Below, piece by piece: positions 8,127 to 17,082 of a stretch of 64,000 nt of DNA. The notes beneath the pieces are model-generated. The model made no database searches and was not told the origin of the DNA. It saw only the letters and a list, made by a program, of their open reading frames with translations. The translations under genes and the position numbers were made by a program. Origin of the DNA: Franzmannia qiaohouensis (lineage in GTDB: Bacteria; Pseudomonadota; Gammaproteobacteria; Pseudomonadales; Halomonadaceae); contig NZ_JARWAM010000010.1 in the NCBI RefSeq assembly GCF_031451695.1, forward strand, positions 62,001-126,000. Reading direction: 5' to 3'. Position 1 is the stretch's first letter. Every line of letters begins with the position of its first letter.

Positions 8127-9038
8127 ATGCCGCTGCTCTATTTTCTCGCCCCGCTGGGTGCCGTGCTGATCTGGTCGGGCAACATGACAATCAACCAGCT
8201 CACCGTGGGCGCCATTGCGCCGAGCAGCATCGCCTTTCTGCGCTGGGTGCTGGCGCTGGCGGTGTTGACGCCCTTTGTGCTGCCGGCGGTGTGGCGCCAT
8301 CGCCAGGCCCTCAAGCGCGAATGGCCCAAGCTGGCCTTCCTCGGCCTGCTGGGCATGGCGATGTGGCAGGGGCTGGCCTACGTCGCCGCCGAAACCACCT
8401 CGGCCACCAACATGGGCATTCTGGCCGCCACCGTACCGCTGCTCACGGTCCTGCTCAGCGCGCTGATTCTGCGCGAGCCGCCGAGCCTCGGCGGCGTGGC
8501 AGGCGGGCTGGTGGCGCTATGCGGGGTCGCGGTGCTGCTCGGCCGCGGCGACCCACTGTCGCTGCTGGCCCTCGACGTCTCGCCGGGCGATGCGCTGATG
8601 GTGGTGGCCGCCAGCTGCTACGCCACCTACGGCGTGATGCTAAAGCGCTGGCCGATGAACCTGCCGCCCTGGGTGATGCTCTACGTGCAGGCGGTCTTCG
8701 CCACCCTGCTGCTACTGCCCGGCTACCTGCTCGGGCCGATGACACCGGTGGATGGCGGCAACGTCTGGCTGATCGCCTATGCCGGCATCCCCGCCTCGAT
8801 CATCACCACCTTCCTGTGGATGCGTGCGGTACGCCAGATCGGCGCCAGCAAGGCCAGCATCTTCCTCAACCTGATGCCGCTGTTCAGCGCCATCATCGCC
8901 ATGCTGTTCCTTGGCGAGCGCCTGGCCAGCTGGCACCTGCTCGGCGGCGGCCTGACCCTGATCGGCGTGATCATGGCCCAGACCCTCACCCAGCCGCTGC
9001 TGCGTGGCAACCAGCGCAACCATCCGAGCCAGCCATGA
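8127..9038 (+). CDS. EamA-family (DMT superfamily) transporter
   Basis: The protein has 303 residues with about ten hydrophobic segments and two EamA repeats. The first contains the WSGNMTINQLTVG and SSIAFLRWVLAL motifs and the second SKASIFLNLMPLFSAIIAMLFLGE, both characteristic of RhaT/YdcZ-type drug/metabolite transporters. Such proteins often export amino acids or metabolites; the substrate is unknown here. The frame is open far upstream, but the ATG at 8127 starts a clean first membrane helix and follows AGAGG. It overlaps chaC by four bases (ATGA), so the two are co-translated. Confidence 0.88.
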   Translation: MPLLYFLAPLGAVLIWSGNMTINQLTVGAIAPSSIAFLRWVLALAVLTPFVLPAVWRHRQALKREWPKLAFLGLLGMAMWQGLAYVAAETTSATNMGILAATVPLLTVLLSALILREPPSLGGVAGGLVALCGVAVLLGRGDPLSLLALDVSPGDALMVVAASCYATYGVMLKRWPMNLPPWVMLYVQAVFATLLLLPGYLLGPMTPVDGGNVWLIAYAGIPASIITTFLWMRAVRQIGASKASIFLNLMPLFSAIIAMLFLGERLASWHLLGGGLTLIGVIMAQTLTQPLLRGNQRNHPSQP

Positions 9039-9601
9039 GCCTCGACACCACCCTGATCAACCGCCAGCGCATGCCCGTCGACGACGACGCCGAGCTATGG
9101 CTGTTCGGCTACGGCTCGCTGATCTGGAAGGCTGAATTTGCCTACCTCGAGCGCCGTCCCGCGCATATCGAGGGCTGGGCACGACGCTTCTGGCAGGGCT
9201 CCCACGACCATCGCGGCACGCCCGAGGCCCCTGGACGGGTAGCCACGCTGGTACGCCAGCCCGGCGCCCTCTGCCATGGCATGGCCTACCGGGTAAGCGG
9301 CGAGGTTCTGCACGGCTTGGATATCCGCGAGAAGAACGGCTACCTGCGCGAGACCACCCTGATGCACTTCGCCGACGGCAGCCACGCCGAAGGCCTGCTC
9401 TACCTCGCCACCGAGGACAACGCCGCCTTTCTCGGCGACGCACCACTCGAGTCCATGGCTCGCCAGATCGCCGCCGCCCACGGCCCCAGCGGCGCCAACC
9501 GCGACTACCTGCTCAACCTCGCCACCGCGTTGGAAGATCTCGGTGCCGACGATCCGCATGTATTTGCGCTCGCGGAGAGCGTGCGTTCGAATAAATCGTA
9601 A
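9035..9601 (+). CDS. chaC: Gamma-glutamylcyclotransferase, ChaC family
   Basis: The protein has 188 residues. LWLFGYGSLIW (residues 21-31) is the ChaC nucleotide-like loop, and LDIREKNGYLRE carries the catalytic glutamate found in this family. ChaC enzymes cleave glutathione to 5-oxoproline and cysteinylglycine in the cytoplasm. The gene starts within the EamA stop codon (ATGA overlap). This raises the possibility that the exporter handles a glutathione-derived or thiol compound; that link is inference. A second, unrelated-length gamma-glutamyl cyclotransferase (GGACT type) lies near 50748. Confidence 0.92.
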   Translation: MSLDTTLINRQRMPVDDDAELWLFGYGSLIWKAEFAYLERRPAHIEGWARRFWQGSHDHRGTPEAPGRVATLVRQPGALCHGMAYRVSGEVLHGLDIREKNGYLRETTLMHFADGSHAEGLLYLATEDNAAFLGDAPLESMARQIAAAHGPSGANRDYLLNLATALEDLGADDPHVFALAESVRSNKS

Positions 9602-9682
9602 AGTTAACGCCGTGTAAGCCGATAGCCCCAGTAGAGCACAGTGCCTGAGAAACCGGTGCCATCTATATGAGGGGAAACCGCT

Positions 9683-10897
9683 ATGCCACAGGCCTTGCTC
9701 CCCAAGGTCGAATCGGAGTTGATCAAGCCCTGGTATCGCCTGCGCTTCAGCCCAGCGGTGGAGTCACGCTTCGAGGAGGATACCTCTGCGCGACGTAGTC
9801 GACATCTTGTCCTGACGGGCATCGTGACGCTGAGCATCTACGATCTTTTCCTCATCAATGACAATATTTTTCGCCCTGAGACCCTGGCCATTTCCGCCTG
9901 GGTACGCTTAGGAGTGATGACGCCATTGGCCCTGGCGGCCCTCTACTGCGTGAGCCGCAACCTGACACCGGCCATGCGTGAAGCAACGATGGCCGCCACG
10001 GTCATTTTGGCGATGCTGCTCTCCAATGTGATCTTCTTCGCATCAAAGGCGCCCTATTCGTTTCTCGACACCTTTGCCTTCGGGCTGATTCCGCTGGTGA
10101 GTAACGTCATCTTTTCACTACGCTTCGCGTTTGCTGCTGCCACCTCGCTAATCTGCACCCTCATCATGGCGGTCTTCGTGGTGCTCTACCAACCCATGGC
10201 GTTCGAAATCAAGGTCTACACCCTGGTCCTCTTCACTGCCAATGTCGTCTTCACCCTGCTCGCCAATTTCCGCCTGGAGTCCAGCGAGCGAAAATCCTAC
10301 TTGCTGCTGCTGCGCGAACGTCTGAGGAACCAGGTCGCTTTAGAGGACAACCAGACTCTGACCAAGATATCGGCCACCGATCCGCTAACCGGTGTCGCGA
10401 ACCGCCGCCATTTCGACAGCGTGCTTGCACAGCGCTGGGAAGAAGCCATCGCCAGACAGACGATGCTCGGCATACTGGTCATCGATATTGACTACTTCAA
10501 GAACTATAACGACCGCTACGGACATCTTCAGGGGGACCACTGCCTTCGACATGTTGCGCTGGAAATACAGCAACATGTGCGACATGAAGACGATCTGGTG
10601 GTGCGCTTTGGCGGTGAAGAGTTCGTCGTGCTGTTGCCCCACGTTTCTGTTGCGTCGGCCTACCGGGCCGCCGAGCATATCCGCCAAGGCATCGAGGCGC
10701 TGGGTCTGCCCAACGAAGGTGCCCCGCACAAACCGATGGTGACAGTCAGCATCGGGGCGGCGGTAACACAACCGGCCGAAGGCATGGCGCCCTCCGCCCT
10801 GCTCCGGCATGCCGATGAAGCCCTGTACCAAGCCAAGGGCGCAGGTCGCAATCGCAGCGTACTGGCGCCGCTGGAGGGGGGGCCGGTGTGCGCCTAG
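9683..10897 (+). CDS. Membrane-anchored diguanylate cyclase (GGDEF)
   Basis: The protein has 404 residues. Six hydrophobic segments span about residues 43-197, a MASE-like sensory module. A short helix follows, then a GGDEF domain beginning at DPLTGVANRRHFD (about 233). The catalytic GGEEF motif is intact at 310-314, and DIDYFKNYNDRYGH supplies the metal and GTP site. The product should be cyclic di-GMP. The inhibitory site five residues before GGEEF reads HEDD instead of RxxD, with the arginine displaced by one, so feedback inhibition may be weakened. The signal sensed is unknown. A GAGGGG ribosome site precedes the ATG. Confidence 0.92.
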   Translation: MPQALLPKVESELIKPWYRLRFSPAVESRFEEDTSARRSRHLVLTGIVTLSIYDLFLINDNIFRPETLAISAWVRLGVMTPLALAALYCVSRNLTPAMREATMAATVILAMLLSNVIFFASKAPYSFLDTFAFGLIPLVSNVIFSLRFAFAAATSLICTLIMAVFVVLYQPMAFEIKVYTLVLFTANVVFTLLANFRLESSERKSYLLLLRERLRNQVALEDNQTLTKISATDPLTGVANRRHFDSVLAQRWEEAIARQTMLGILVIDIDYFKNYNDRYGHLQGDHCLRHVALEIQQHVRHEDDLVVRFGGEEFVVLLPHVSVASAYRAAEHIRQGIEALGLPNEGAPHKPMVTVSIGAAVTQPAEGMAPSALLRHADEALYQAKGAGRNRSVLAPLEGGPVCA

Positions 10898-10922
10898 CAT
10901 TGCCAGCAAGAGCCATGCGGTT

Positions 10923-11765
10923 TCAGCGTATCCCCGCCCTGAGGAACGACTGCACGAACTGGCGCTGGAAGAGCAGGAAGGCGATCAGCAGCGGGGCGAT
11001 GCTGAGCAGGGTGGCGGCGCTGACGGTGGCCCAGTTGACGCCGGTTTCCGGGGCCGAGAACACGCCCAGCCCGACGGTCAGCGGGCGGCTCTCCACCGAG
11101 TTGGTGACCACCAGCGGCCACAGGAAGTTGTTCCAGTGGTGGCTGATCGAGACCAGGCCGTAGGCCAGGTAGGTGGGCTTGGCCAGCGGCACATAGACCT
11201 TGAGCAGGATCGCCAGCCAGCCGCAGCCCTCAATGCGGGCGGCATCCTCCAGCTCGCGGGGAATGGTCTTGAAGGTCTGGCGCAGCAGGAAGATGCCGAA
11301 GGCGCTGGCCACGTAGGGCAGCCCGATGCCGGTGATGGTATCGACCAGCCCCAGTGAACTGGCGATGCGGTAGTTCTCGACGATCAGCACCTCGGGGAAC
11401 ACGAACAGCTGGATCAGCACCAGCATGAACAGCAGGTCCTTGCCGGGAATCGGGAAGCGCGCGAAGGCAAAGCCGGCCAGGGTGCAGACCACGAACTGTG
11501 CCAGCACCACCCCGCTGACCAGCAGGAAGGTGTTGAGGTAGTAGCGGGCGAACGGCGCCTGGGACCAGGCGTTGGCGAAGTTGTCCAGGGTCAGCGGCGC
11601 GAACAGGTCGAAGCGCACCATGAACGCCGGCGGATGAAAGGCCGCCCATACCGCGTAGAGCAGCGGAAAGATCCAGATGATCGCCAGCAGCCAGGCGGCG
11701 GTGGTCTCGAGGCTCGGCACGCGCAGCGCCAGTCCCCTGGCAACTGAGAGAGTGGCTTGGCTCAT
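10923..11765 (-). CDS. ABC importer permease, UgpE/MalG type
   Basis: The protein has 280 residues and six membrane segments. The conserved cytoplasmic loop EDAARIEGCGWLAILLKVYVPLAKP is the EAA motif that contacts the ATPase. It belongs to the CUT1 carbohydrate or glycerol-3-phosphate permease family. It is the last gene of a four-gene minus-strand operon encoding an ATPase, binding protein and two permeases, and starts 28 bp after the first permease. Which sugar or phosphodiester it carries cannot be told from sequence. Its 3' end converges on the diguanylate cyclase gene with only 25 bp between stops. Confidence 0.9.
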   Translation of the reverse strand: MSQATLSVARGLALRVPSLETTAAWLLAIIWIFPLLYAVWAAFHPPAFMVRFDLFAPLTLDNFANAWSQAPFARYYLNTFLLVSGVVLAQFVVCTLAGFAFARFPIPGKDLLFMLVLIQLFVFPEVLIVENYRIASSLGLVDTITGIGLPYVASAFGIFLLRQTFKTIPRELEDAARIEGCGWLAILLKVYVPLAKPTYLAYGLVSISHHWNNFLWPLVVTNSVESRPLTVGLGVFSAPETGVNWATVSAATLLSIAPLLIAFLLFQRQFVQSFLRAGIR

Positions 11766-11793
11766 GATCTCGCCCCTTGCAGTGGTGATGCGC

Positions 11794-12678
11794 TCATTGG
11801 TAGTGCGTCCGACGGTCGAGAATGGCGAACTTGACGGTGGCCACCACCGCCAGCACCAGCAGGATCACCACCGTGATGGTGGCGGCGTAGGTGCGGTCGA
11901 AGAACGAGAAGGCGTTCTCGTAGACGTAGTAAAGCAGCAGGTTGGTGGCATTGTTGGGGCCGCCCTTGGTGAGGATGAACAGGTGGTCCACCACCCGCAC
12001 CGCGTTGATCAGCGCATTGATCAGCACGAACAGCGTGGTCGGCATCAGCAGCGGGAAGGTCACCCGCCAGAAGAAGCTCCAGCGGCTGGTGCCCTCCAGG
12101 TCCGAGGCCTCCTTGAGCTCCGGCGGGATGCTCTGCAGCGCCGCCAGGTAGAAGATCATGAAGAACCCGGCCTCCTTCCAGACGGTCATCACGATCACCG
12201 AGGTCAGTGCCACACTGGGGTCGCCCAGCCAATTGACCCCGGACAACCCAAAGGCGCCGAGCAGCTTGTTGAACAGGCCGATCTGCGGCGCGTAGAAGAA
12301 CATCCAGATATTGGCCGCGGCGATCATCGGCAGGATGGTCGGCGTGAAATAGGCCATGCGCACGAAGCCGCGCCCCGGCAGTCGGGCGTTGACGAACAGC
12401 GCCATGCCCAGGGCAATGGCAATCGAGGTGGGTATGGTGCCCAGCGCATAGATCAGGTTGTTGCGCGCCACCCGCCAGAAGGTGCTGTCCTCGATCAGCA
12501 GCTGGTAGTTCTCGAGGCCGACGAACTGCGTCGGCTCGCCGCGAAAGCCGGGCAGGAACAGGCTGTTGATCAGCGTGGCAATCGTCGGCAGGTAGGCGAA
12601 AGTCGCCAGCAGCACCGCGGCGGGCAACAGCAGCAGGGCGCCGTAGAGCTGCATGCGTCGGTGGGCATTTTGTATCAC
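11794..12678 (-). CDS. ABC importer permease, UgpA/MalF type
   Basis: The protein has 294 residues with six membrane segments and the EAA loop KEASDLEGTSRWSFFWRVTFP. The chosen start is a GTG at 12678, nine bases after AGGAGG, giving VIQNAHRRMQLYGALLLLP. An ATG eight codons later lacks a comparable ribosome site. The frame stays open upstream through the neighbouring repeat and the binding-protein gene, but that extension is not coding. It pairs with the UgpE-type permease to form the membrane channel of the importer. Confidence 0.88.
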   Translation of the reverse strand: MIQNAHRRMQLYGALLLLPAAVLLATFAYLPTIATLINSLFLPGFRGEPTQFVGLENYQLLIEDSTFWRVARNNLIYALGTIPTSIAIALGMALFVNARLPGRGFVRMAYFTPTILPMIAAANIWMFFYAPQIGLFNKLLGAFGLSGVNWLGDPSVALTSVIVMTVWKEAGFFMIFYLAALQSIPPELKEASDLEGTSRWSFFWRVTFPLLMPTTLFVLINALINAVRVVDHLFILTKGGPNNATNLLLYYVYENAFSFFDRTYAATITVVILLVLAVVATVKFAILDRRTHYQ

Positions 12679-12703
12679 TCGGATAGGCCTCCTGCGCCAT
12701 GGC

Positions 12704-12808
12704 GGCACCGGTGGCAAAGCCTGCGAGGAGGCGCCATGAATCCCTCCCTGGACGCTACATTCGACATTCCTGTCGAATGACCTCCTCTTCGGCCTTGCCC
12801 CCGGCACC
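12704..12808 (-). repeat. Intergenic structured repeat element, copy 3
   Basis: This lies between the binding protein and the first permease of the ABC operon, inverted relative to copies 1 and 2. GAGGAGG (12725-12731) pairs with CCTCCTC (12781-12787), and flanking GGCAAAGCC (12713-12721) pairs with GGCCTTGCC (12791-12799) with one mismatch. The inner hairpin CATTCGACA/TGTCGAATG (12758-12779) has 9 perfect pairs and, on the element strand, a GGAA loop. The shared core reads TAGCGTCCAGGGA on the minus strand. Being inside an operon, it would be transcribed. Confidence 0.84.
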
Positions 12809-12857
12809 TGTCTACGTCGGTTCGAAATCTCGACGTTATCTCTGCGAAGCCTCTGCG

Positions 12858-14141
12858 CTATCGCGCGTAGCGGCGCAGCGCCGTCTCGGCTTCGGCCTGG
12901 GCCTGGTTGAGCGCTTCCTCGGCGGACATCTGACCGGTCAGTGCCGCCTGCACGGCGTTGTCCAGCGCGCGGCGCACGCGCCCGCCCTGGTAGGTGGAGA
13001 GCTCGGCGGTGCCGTGCTCGAGCTGGTCGCGGGCCACCGCCGCCGGGGCAAAGGTCTCGACGTAGTCGCGCAGCAGCTCGGTCTCGTAGGCGTCCGGGCT
13101 GACGCCCATGTAGCCGGTCTCGATCGACCAGGCCGCGGCGCGCTCGGGGTCGGTCATCCAGCGGATGAAGGTCATCGCCGCGCGCTGCTCCTCCTCGGTG
13201 GTGTCGTTGAAGATGTAGAAGTTGCCGCCACCGGTGGGGCTGCCGCGCTGGGTCTTCATCGGCAGCATGGCCACGCCGAACTCGAAGTCGGCCTCGTTGC
13301 GCACCGCGGTGAGGTTGCCGGTGGTGTGCCACATCATCGCCGTGGACTGCTCGATGAAGTTCTGGCGCAGGGTGCCCCACTCGATGGTGCCGTCGGGCAT
13401 CGCCTCGTGCTCCTGGGACAGCGATACCCAGTACTCCAGCGCCTCGACGGCAGCAGGATCGTCGAAATAGACCTCGGTGCCGTCATCGCTCATCAGCCGA
13501 TGGCCGTTCTGGAAGGCGAAGGCCTGGAACATCCAGTAGGGGTAGCCGGTGGAGGGCACCATCACGCCCCACTGGTCGCCGCCAGAGGCCTCGCGCACTG
13601 CGGCGGCCATCTCGGCCATGTCGTCCCAGGTTTCCGGCGGCGTCTCGGGGTCGAGCCCCGCGGCCTCGAAGGCGTCCTTGTTCCAGTAGAGCACGATGGT
13701 CGAGCGCTGGAAGGGGATACCGTAGGTCTGGCCATCCACCTGGCCGTTCTCCATCAGGCCCGGGTAGAAGCTGTCGAGCCACTCGCGCTCCTCGTCGCTC
13801 TCGAGCAGGTCGTCGAAGGCGACGATGGCGTCCTGCTCGAGCAGCTCATAGAGGTCGATGGAGAACAGCACCGAGAGCTGCGGCGCATCGCCGGCCTCAA
13901 TGGCCGACATGGCGCGCACCCGGGTGTCGTCGTAGTTGCCGGCGTAGATCGCCTCGACGCTGATCTCGGGATGCTCGGCCTGGAAATCGTCGACCAGCTC
14001 ATCGATGACATCGGTCAGCGAGCCGCCTACCGCGATGGGATAGTACATGGTCAGCTCGACGGGATCGTCGGCCAGCACCGGGCTGGCGCCCAGCACGGCG
14101 GCGGCCAGCGCCGTCAAGGGGAAAGAGAGACGTGCACGCAT
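12858..14141 (-). CDS. ABC importer extracellular solute-binding protein, UgpB-like
   Basis: From the ATG at 14141 the protein has 427 residues. It starts with a Sec signal peptide (MRARLSFPLTALAAAVLGAS, cleavage after VLADD is likely) and continues as a family-1 solute-binding protein. YYPIAVGGSLTDVIDELVDDF and GNYDDTRVRAMSAIEAGDAP resemble UgpB. An in-frame ATG at 14162 would prefix seven residues, but AGGAG sits seven bases before 14141. The mature protein is very acidic, as expected for a halophile periplasm. Ligand class is sugar, polyol or glycerophosphodiester by family; nothing narrows it further. Confidence 0.9.
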   Translation of the reverse strand: MRARLSFPLTALAAAVLGASPVLADDPVELTMYYPIAVGGSLTDVIDELVDDFQAEHPEISVEAIYAGNYDDTRVRAMSAIEAGDAPQLSVLFSIDLYELLEQDAIVAFDDLLESDEEREWLDSFYPGLMENGQVDGQTYGIPFQRSTIVLYWNKDAFEAAGLDPETPPETWDDMAEMAAAVREASGGDQWGVMVPSTGYPYWMFQAFAFQNGHRLMSDDGTEVYFDDPAAVEALEYWVSLSQEHEAMPDGTIEWGTLRQNFIEQSTAMMWHTTGNLTAVRNEADFEFGVAMLPMKTQRGSPTGGGNFYIFNDTTEEEQRAAMTFIRWMTDPERAAAWSIETGYMGVSPDAYETELLRDYVETFAPAAVARDQLEHGTAELSTYQGGRVRRALDNAVQAALTGQMSAEEALNQAQAEAETALRRYAR

Positions 14142-14158
14142 GGGGTGGCTCCTGTAGT

Positions 14159-15301
14159 TCACGGATGAGACGCTCGCGAATGAGCGGTTATCGGGTCAGT
14201 CGTGCCGGGATTCGCGGCAAATGCCACGGCGGTGAGATCGTCGCGACGCAGCCCGTCGGCATCGAACAGATGGGCCGCACTCGGCGCCCAGGCCAGCCGG
14301 CAGCGGGTGCCGGGCGGCATCGGTCGCTTGCCGGGCAGCCGCGCACGCAGCCGCTGGCTACCTACGCCGAGCTGGAGGATGGTGTCGGCGCCAAGGTACT
14401 CCTCGTCGATCACCTCGGCGGGCACGCCGCTGGCGTCGCTGGGAAGCACCTCGATATCCTCGGGACGAATGCCCAGCTGGCCGCCCGCAGCGGCGGCAGG
14501 CGCCACCGCTACCGCGGACTCGCCGTCGATGGCCGCGGCGCCATCGTGGGCGGTCAACTGCACCAGGTTCATTGCCGGGCTGCCGATAAAGCTCGCCGCG
14601 AAGGCGCTGGCCGGGCGGTTGTAGAGCTCGGCGGGCGAGCCGTCCTGCACGATGCGGCCGTTCTGCATCAGGATCACCCGGTCGCCCATGCTCATCGCCT
14701 CGACCTGGTCATGGGTGACGTAGATCACCGTCATGCCGAGGCGCGCCTGGAGCGACTTGATCTCACGACGCATCTCGCCGCGCAGGCGGGCATCGAGGTT
14801 GGAGAGCGGCTCATCCATCAGGCAGATGGGATGTTCGGAGATGATCGAGCGCGCCAGCGCTACACGCTGGCGCTGGCCGCCGGAGAGCTGGGCAGGCTTG
14901 CGCTCGAGATAGGCCTCGAGATCGACAAGCTCGGCGACTCGGGCCAGGCGCTCGCGGCGCTCGGCCTTGGGCACCTTGCGACTGCGCAGGCCGAACACGA
15001 TGTTGTCGGCCACGCTGAGGTGGGGGAACAGCGCGTAGGACTGGAACACCATGCTCAGCCCGCGGTCCCCCGGCGGCAGGAAGGTCACGTCGCGATCGCC
15101 GATGGCGATGCGCCCTTCGGTGGCCTGCTCGAGGCCGGCGATCATGCGCAGCGTGGTGGACTTGCCGCAGCCCGAAGGGCCGAGCAGGATGACGAACTGG
15201 CCCGGTGTGACGTCGAACGAGATGGCGTCCACGGCAGTGGTATCGTCCCAGCGCTTGGTCACCGCCTCCAGGCGGATGCGCTGGTGATTGTTATGGGTCA
15301 T
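14159..15301 (-). CDS. ABC importer ATP-binding protein, UgpC/MalK type
   Basis: The protein has 380 residues. Walker A is GPSGCGKSTTLRMIAGLE, the signature is LSGGQRQRVALARSI, and Walker B is LMDEPLSNLDARLR. A C-terminal TOBE-like domain (LGIRPEDIEV onward) is typical of MalK/UgpC proteins, where it takes regulatory inputs. It is the first gene of the minus-strand operon, with the binding protein starting 18 bases after its stop. Such ATPases energise uptake of sugars, polyols or glycerol-3-phosphate and can be shared between importers. Confidence 0.92.
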   Translation of the reverse strand: MTHNNHQRIRLEAVTKRWDDTTAVDAISFDVTPGQFVILLGPSGCGKSTTLRMIAGLEQATEGRIAIGDRDVTFLPPGDRGLSMVFQSYALFPHLSVADNIVFGLRSRKVPKAERRERLARVAELVDLEAYLERKPAQLSGGQRQRVALARSIISEHPICLMDEPLSNLDARLRGEMRREIKSLQARLGMTVIYVTHDQVEAMSMGDRVILMQNGRIVQDGSPAELYNRPASAFAASFIGSPAMNLVQLTAHDGAAAIDGESAVAVAPAAAAGGQLGIRPEDIEVLPSDASGVPAEVIDEEYLGADTILQLGVGSQRLRARLPGKRPMPPGTRCRLAWAPSAAHLFDADGLRRDDLTAVAFAANPGTTDPITAHSRASHP

Positions 15302-15506
15302 GGCGTGCCTGCTGTCGAATGGCGGCGAAAGGGCATTACAGCCCCCATGAAAATCAGCGTAGTCGCTGGCATCGACTTGTCATCCACGCATTGTCCGTAC
15401 GCCGGGTTACCGTTGCCTGACAGTGCGATGACCGCTGGGTGACCGACGCTGACGCCAGTGCATGCTAGAATTCAGGCTCTTTTTTTCGTTCAGGAATTCG
15501 CTGCCC

Positions 15507-17078
15507 ATGTCCCTCGACGATCTGCACCTCAACCTGCGCAACCTGACCGCAGACGACTACCCCCAGCTCAAGTCGCTGATGGACAAGGTCTACGACGATA
15601 TCGGCGGTGCCTGGCCCAAGCTGACCATCGACAAGCTGGTCAGCGAGTTTCCCGACGGCCAGATCGTCATCGAGGACGACCAGACCATCGTCGGCGTGGC
15701 GCTTACCGCACTGGTGGACTACGACGAGTTCTCCAACCCGCACCAGTACGACGACCTGATCGGCCACCGCGAGGTCATCCTCAACCAGCCCGACGGCGAC
15801 GCCATGTACGGTCTCGACGTGCTGATCGACCCGAACTACCGCGGCTATCGCCTCGGCCGGCGCCTGTATGAAGCGCGCAAGGAGCTGTGCCGCTCGATGA
15901 ACCTGCGCGCCATCCTCGCCGGCGGTCGTATTCCCGAGTACCACCAGCACGCCGACGAGCTCTCACCGGCCGAGTACATCGAGAAGGTATCGCGCAAGGA
16001 GATCCACGACCCGATCCTCTCCTTCCAGCTGGCCAACGACTTCCTGGTCAAGCGCCTGCTGCGCAAGTACCTGCCGGAGGACGAGAAGTCCCAGGGCTTC
16101 GCCACCCTGCTGGAGTGGAACAACATCCTCTATGAACCCGCCGAGCGCGTGCTGGAGTCGCGCCGCACCCAGGTCCGGGTGGGCGCGGTGCAGTGGCAGA
16201 TGCGCGAGTTCGACTCGGTGGAGACGGTACTCCAGCAGATCGAGTACTTCGTCGACGCGCTGTCCGGCTACCAGAGCGACTTCGCGGTCTTCCCCGAGCT
16301 GTTCAACGCGCCGCTGATGGGCCTGCAGGACCGCGCCGCCCAGCGCGACCAGCTGGCCGCGATCCGCTTCCTGTCGGGCTTTACCGAGCGCTTCAAGACC
16401 GAGCTGTCGCGCATGGCGGTGTCCTACAACATCAATATCGTGGCCGGCTCGATGATCGAGGAGGCCGATGACGGCAAGCTCTACAACATCGCCTACCTGT
16501 GCCACCGCGACGGCACCCTGGAGCGCCAGGCCAAGCTGCACATCACTCCCCAGGAGCGCCGCGACTGGGTGATCGAAGGCGGCGACGACCTGCGCGTGTT
16601 CGACACCGATGCCGGCCGCGTGGGCATCCAGATCTGCTACGACGTCGAGTTCCCCGAGCTTTCGCGCCTGCTCGCCGAGCAGGACATGGACATCCTGTTC
16701 GTACCGTTCTGGACCGACACCAAGAACGGCTACCTGCGGGTGCGCCACTGCGCCCAGGCCCGCGCCATCGAGAACGAGTGCTACGTGGTGCTGTGCGGCA
16801 GCGTCGGCAACGTGCCGTCGATCGAGAACCTCGACATCCAGTACGCCCAGTCGTCGGTGTTCTCGCCCTCGGACTTCGCCTTCCCCCACGACGCGGTGCT
16901 CGCCGAGACCACCCCCAACACCGAGATGATCATGTTCTCGGATCTCGACCTGACGCGTCTCACCGTGGTGCGCAGCGAAGGCTCGGTGACCAACCTCAAG
17001 GATCGCCGCAAGGATCTGTTCGACCTGCGCTGGCGCGACTGGTCGTGGAAGTCCGGCGCCAACCTCGAGGACAACTGA
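15507..17078 (+). CDS. GNAT acetyltransferase-carbon-nitrogen hydrolase fusion protein
   Basis: The protein has 523 residues in two domains. Residues 1 to about 215 form a GNAT-like domain with LDVLIDPNYRGYRLGRRLYEARKEL as the acetyl-CoA binding segment. Residues 222 to about 500 form a nitrilase-superfamily domain with the full triad: Glu264 in FPELFNAP, Lys343 in QAKLHITPQE and Cys377 in QICYDVEFPE. This two-domain family is widespread in proteobacteria, but its substrates are not established. The ATG at 15507 is preferred over one 15 codons earlier because CAGGA precedes it and the shorter form matches the domain edge. It is four bases from mtfA. Confidence 0.9.
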   Translation: MSLDDLHLNLRNLTADDYPQLKSLMDKVYDDIGGAWPKLTIDKLVSEFPDGQIVIEDDQTIVGVALTALVDYDEFSNPHQYDDLIGHREVILNQPDGDAMYGLDVLIDPNYRGYRLGRRLYEARKELCRSMNLRAILAGGRIPEYHQHADELSPAEYIEKVSRKEIHDPILSFQLANDFLVKRLLRKYLPEDEKSQGFATLLEWNNILYEPAERVLESRRTQVRVGAVQWQMREFDSVETVLQQIEYFVDALSGYQSDFAVFPELFNAPLMGLQDRAAQRDQLAAIRFLSGFTERFKTELSRMAVSYNINIVAGSMIEEADDGKLYNIAYLCHRDGTLERQAKLHITPQERRDWVIEGGDDLRVFDTDAGRVGIQICYDVEFPELSRLLAEQDMDILFVPFWTDTKNGYLRVRHCAQARAIENECYVVLCGSVGNVPSIENLDIQYAQSSVFSPSDFAFPHDAVLAETTPNTEMIMFSDLDLTRLTVVRSEGSVTNLKDRRKDLFDLRWRDWSWKSGANLEDN

Positions 17079-17082
17079 GGCC

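Noticed and set aside
11794..13380. A long minus-strand frame that would fuse the permease to sequence in the binding-protein gene
   Set aside because: The extension covers the repeat element and an out-of-frame reading of the binding-protein gene. A GTG with AGGAGG at 12678 gives a normal permease.
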